Part shown: in pieces, positions 5,806-6,499 of the stretch
Numbering within the stretch: the stretch's first letter is position 1
Layout: each line of letters begins with the position of its first letter
From: Oligosphaeraceae bacterium
Lineage (GTDB): Bacteria > Verrucomicrobiota > Lentisphaeria > Oligosphaerales > Oligosphaeraceae
Length of the DNA: 6,499 nt
Reading direction: 5' to 3'
Assembly (NCBI GenBank): GCA_012515455.1
Contig: JAAYYJ010000131.1
Coordinates: forward strand, 1-6,499
The notes under the pieces: generated by a model
The model's database searches: none
The model's input: only the letters and a program-made list of their open reading frames with translations
Told to the model about the DNA's origin: nothing
Made by a program: the position numbers and the translations under genes

Positions 5806-6499
5806 ATGGCGGCATTTTCAGATTGGCAGGCGAATTCCGGGGTAATTAAGTTGGGTATCGGCACTGACCACGGCGGTGTCGCACAAAAAGAATTATTGAA
5901 AGAATTGCTGACCCAGCGCAAGATCGAAGTCATCGACTTCGGACCCTTCTGCATCGACCACAATGACGACTACCCGGATTATGCCGCCGCCCTCTGCCAG
6001 GCGCTGCAGCGTCAGGAAATCGACTGCGGTATCCTCATTTGCCGCAGCGGAGTCGGCATGGCCATCACCGCCAACCGCTACCATGGCATCAGAGCTGCGC
6101 TGGTCGAAGGCCCCGACAAGGCCATGCTCAGCCGCAGTCACAACAACTCGAACATCCTGGTCACCGGCGGAGACAAGATGAGTGACAAGGATTTGCTGGC
6201 CACCGTCGAAGCCTGGATGAGCAAGCCGTTCTCCTTTGAAGAACGGCACTGCCGCAGGCTCCGCAAAATCGAGAACAGCACCTACGATGACATTGCTCCC
6301 ATCCGCACTGCGGACCCGGAAATCGCGGCCATGATCGACCGCGAGCAGGCCCGCCAGAAACGCGGCCTGGAACTGATCGCTTCCGAAAATTTTGCCAGCC
6401 TGGCGGTGCGGGCTGCCGCCGGATCGGTGCTCACCAATAAATACGCTGAGGGCTATCCCGGCAAGCGCTACTACAATGGCTGCGTGCATGTGGACGAGG
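5806..6499 (+). CDS. rpiB-glyA: Fusion: ribose-5-phosphate isomerase B / serine hydroxymethyltransferase, 3' end cut by window edge
   Basis: One open frame from ATG 5806 to the window end joins two enzymes. Residues ~14-157 are RpiB, which interconverts ribose 5-phosphate and ribulose 5-phosphate: GIGTDHGG (17-24, Asp21/His22 like E. coli Asp9/His10), IDFG, DYPDYA, GILICRSGVGMAITAN (75-90; Cys79 at the catalytic-base Cys66 position, Ser81 at Thr68), GIRAAL, SRSHNNSNIL (His112 at the ring-opening His99 position), and a closing ERHCRRLRKIE. After only about six residues the GlyA domain begins: IRTADPEIAAMIDRE (166-180), ELIASENF (189-196) and the signature LTNKYAEGYPGKRYYNG (209-225), as in PLP-dependent serine hydroxymethyltransferase, which makes glycine and methylene-tetrahydrofolate from serine. 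No stop or frameshift separates them. The PLP lysine lies beyond the window. Arg80 replaces the usual Gly of CGTG. AAGGA at 5789-5793 is a slightly distant ribosome site. About 350 residues should follow. Confidence 0.9.
   Translation, partial: MAAFSDWQANSGVIKLGIGTDHGGVAQKELLKELLTQRKIEVIDFGPFCIDHNDDYPDYAAALCQALQRQEIDCGILICRSGVGMAITANRYHGIRAALVEGPDKAMLSRSHNNSNILVTGGDKMSDKDLLATVEAWMSKPFSFEERHCRRLRKIENSTYDDIAPIRTADPEIAAMIDREQARQKRGLELIASENFASLAVRAAAGSVLTNKYAEGYPGKRYYNGCVHVDE

Noticed and set aside
5893..6489. Minus-strand ORF (198 codons) opposite rpiB-glyA
   Set aside because: The plus strand encodes conserved RpiB and GlyA motifs throughout; the antisense translation shows none.

Overview
The window reads as a bacterial chromosome segment of moderately high GC from a Gram-negative organism: it carries the LPS heptose gene hldD and otherwise housekeeping genes. 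The gene mix (a divergent GH29-like protein next to a GT-C membrane glycosyltransferase, plus an RpiB-GlyA fusion) makes me think of the PVC superphylum, perhaps Lentisphaerota, Kiritimatiellota or relatives. That is an inference from general impression, not a proof. I see no mobile element, CRISPR array, tRNA or rRNA.

Left part (1-3584, plus strand): the 3' nine-tenths of hldD (ADP-L-glycero-D-manno-heptose 6-epimerase, start lost off the window edge), then after 104 bp a 501-residue polytopic membrane protein of the GT39/ArnT-like GT-C type, then after a single base a short GH29 (alpha-L-fucosidase-fold) protein with no signal peptide and with several active-site positions replaced. These three probably form one transcription unit concerned with cell-surface glycans.

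Middle part (3612-5586, minus strand): purM (AIR synthetase, purine synthesis) followed 46 bp downstream by a family 4 uracil-DNA glycosylase. The glycosylase converges on the GH29-like gene with only 27 bp between the stop codons. A dyad containing both stop codons could end transcription from both sides.

Right part (5587-6499): a 219-bp divergent control region separates purM from a plus-strand gene that encodes a complete RpiB (ribose-5-phosphate isomerase B) domain running in frame, without a stop, into the start of GlyA (serine hydroxymethyltransferase). The gene leaves the window about 70 residues into the GlyA domain. This fusion is the most notable feature. Its two activities connect with ribose 5-phosphate (precursor of PRPP) and with one-carbon-loaded folate, both inputs of the purine pathway in which the divergent neighbour PurM acts. 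The arrangement suggests shared control, but no regulator binding site is proven from the sequence alone.
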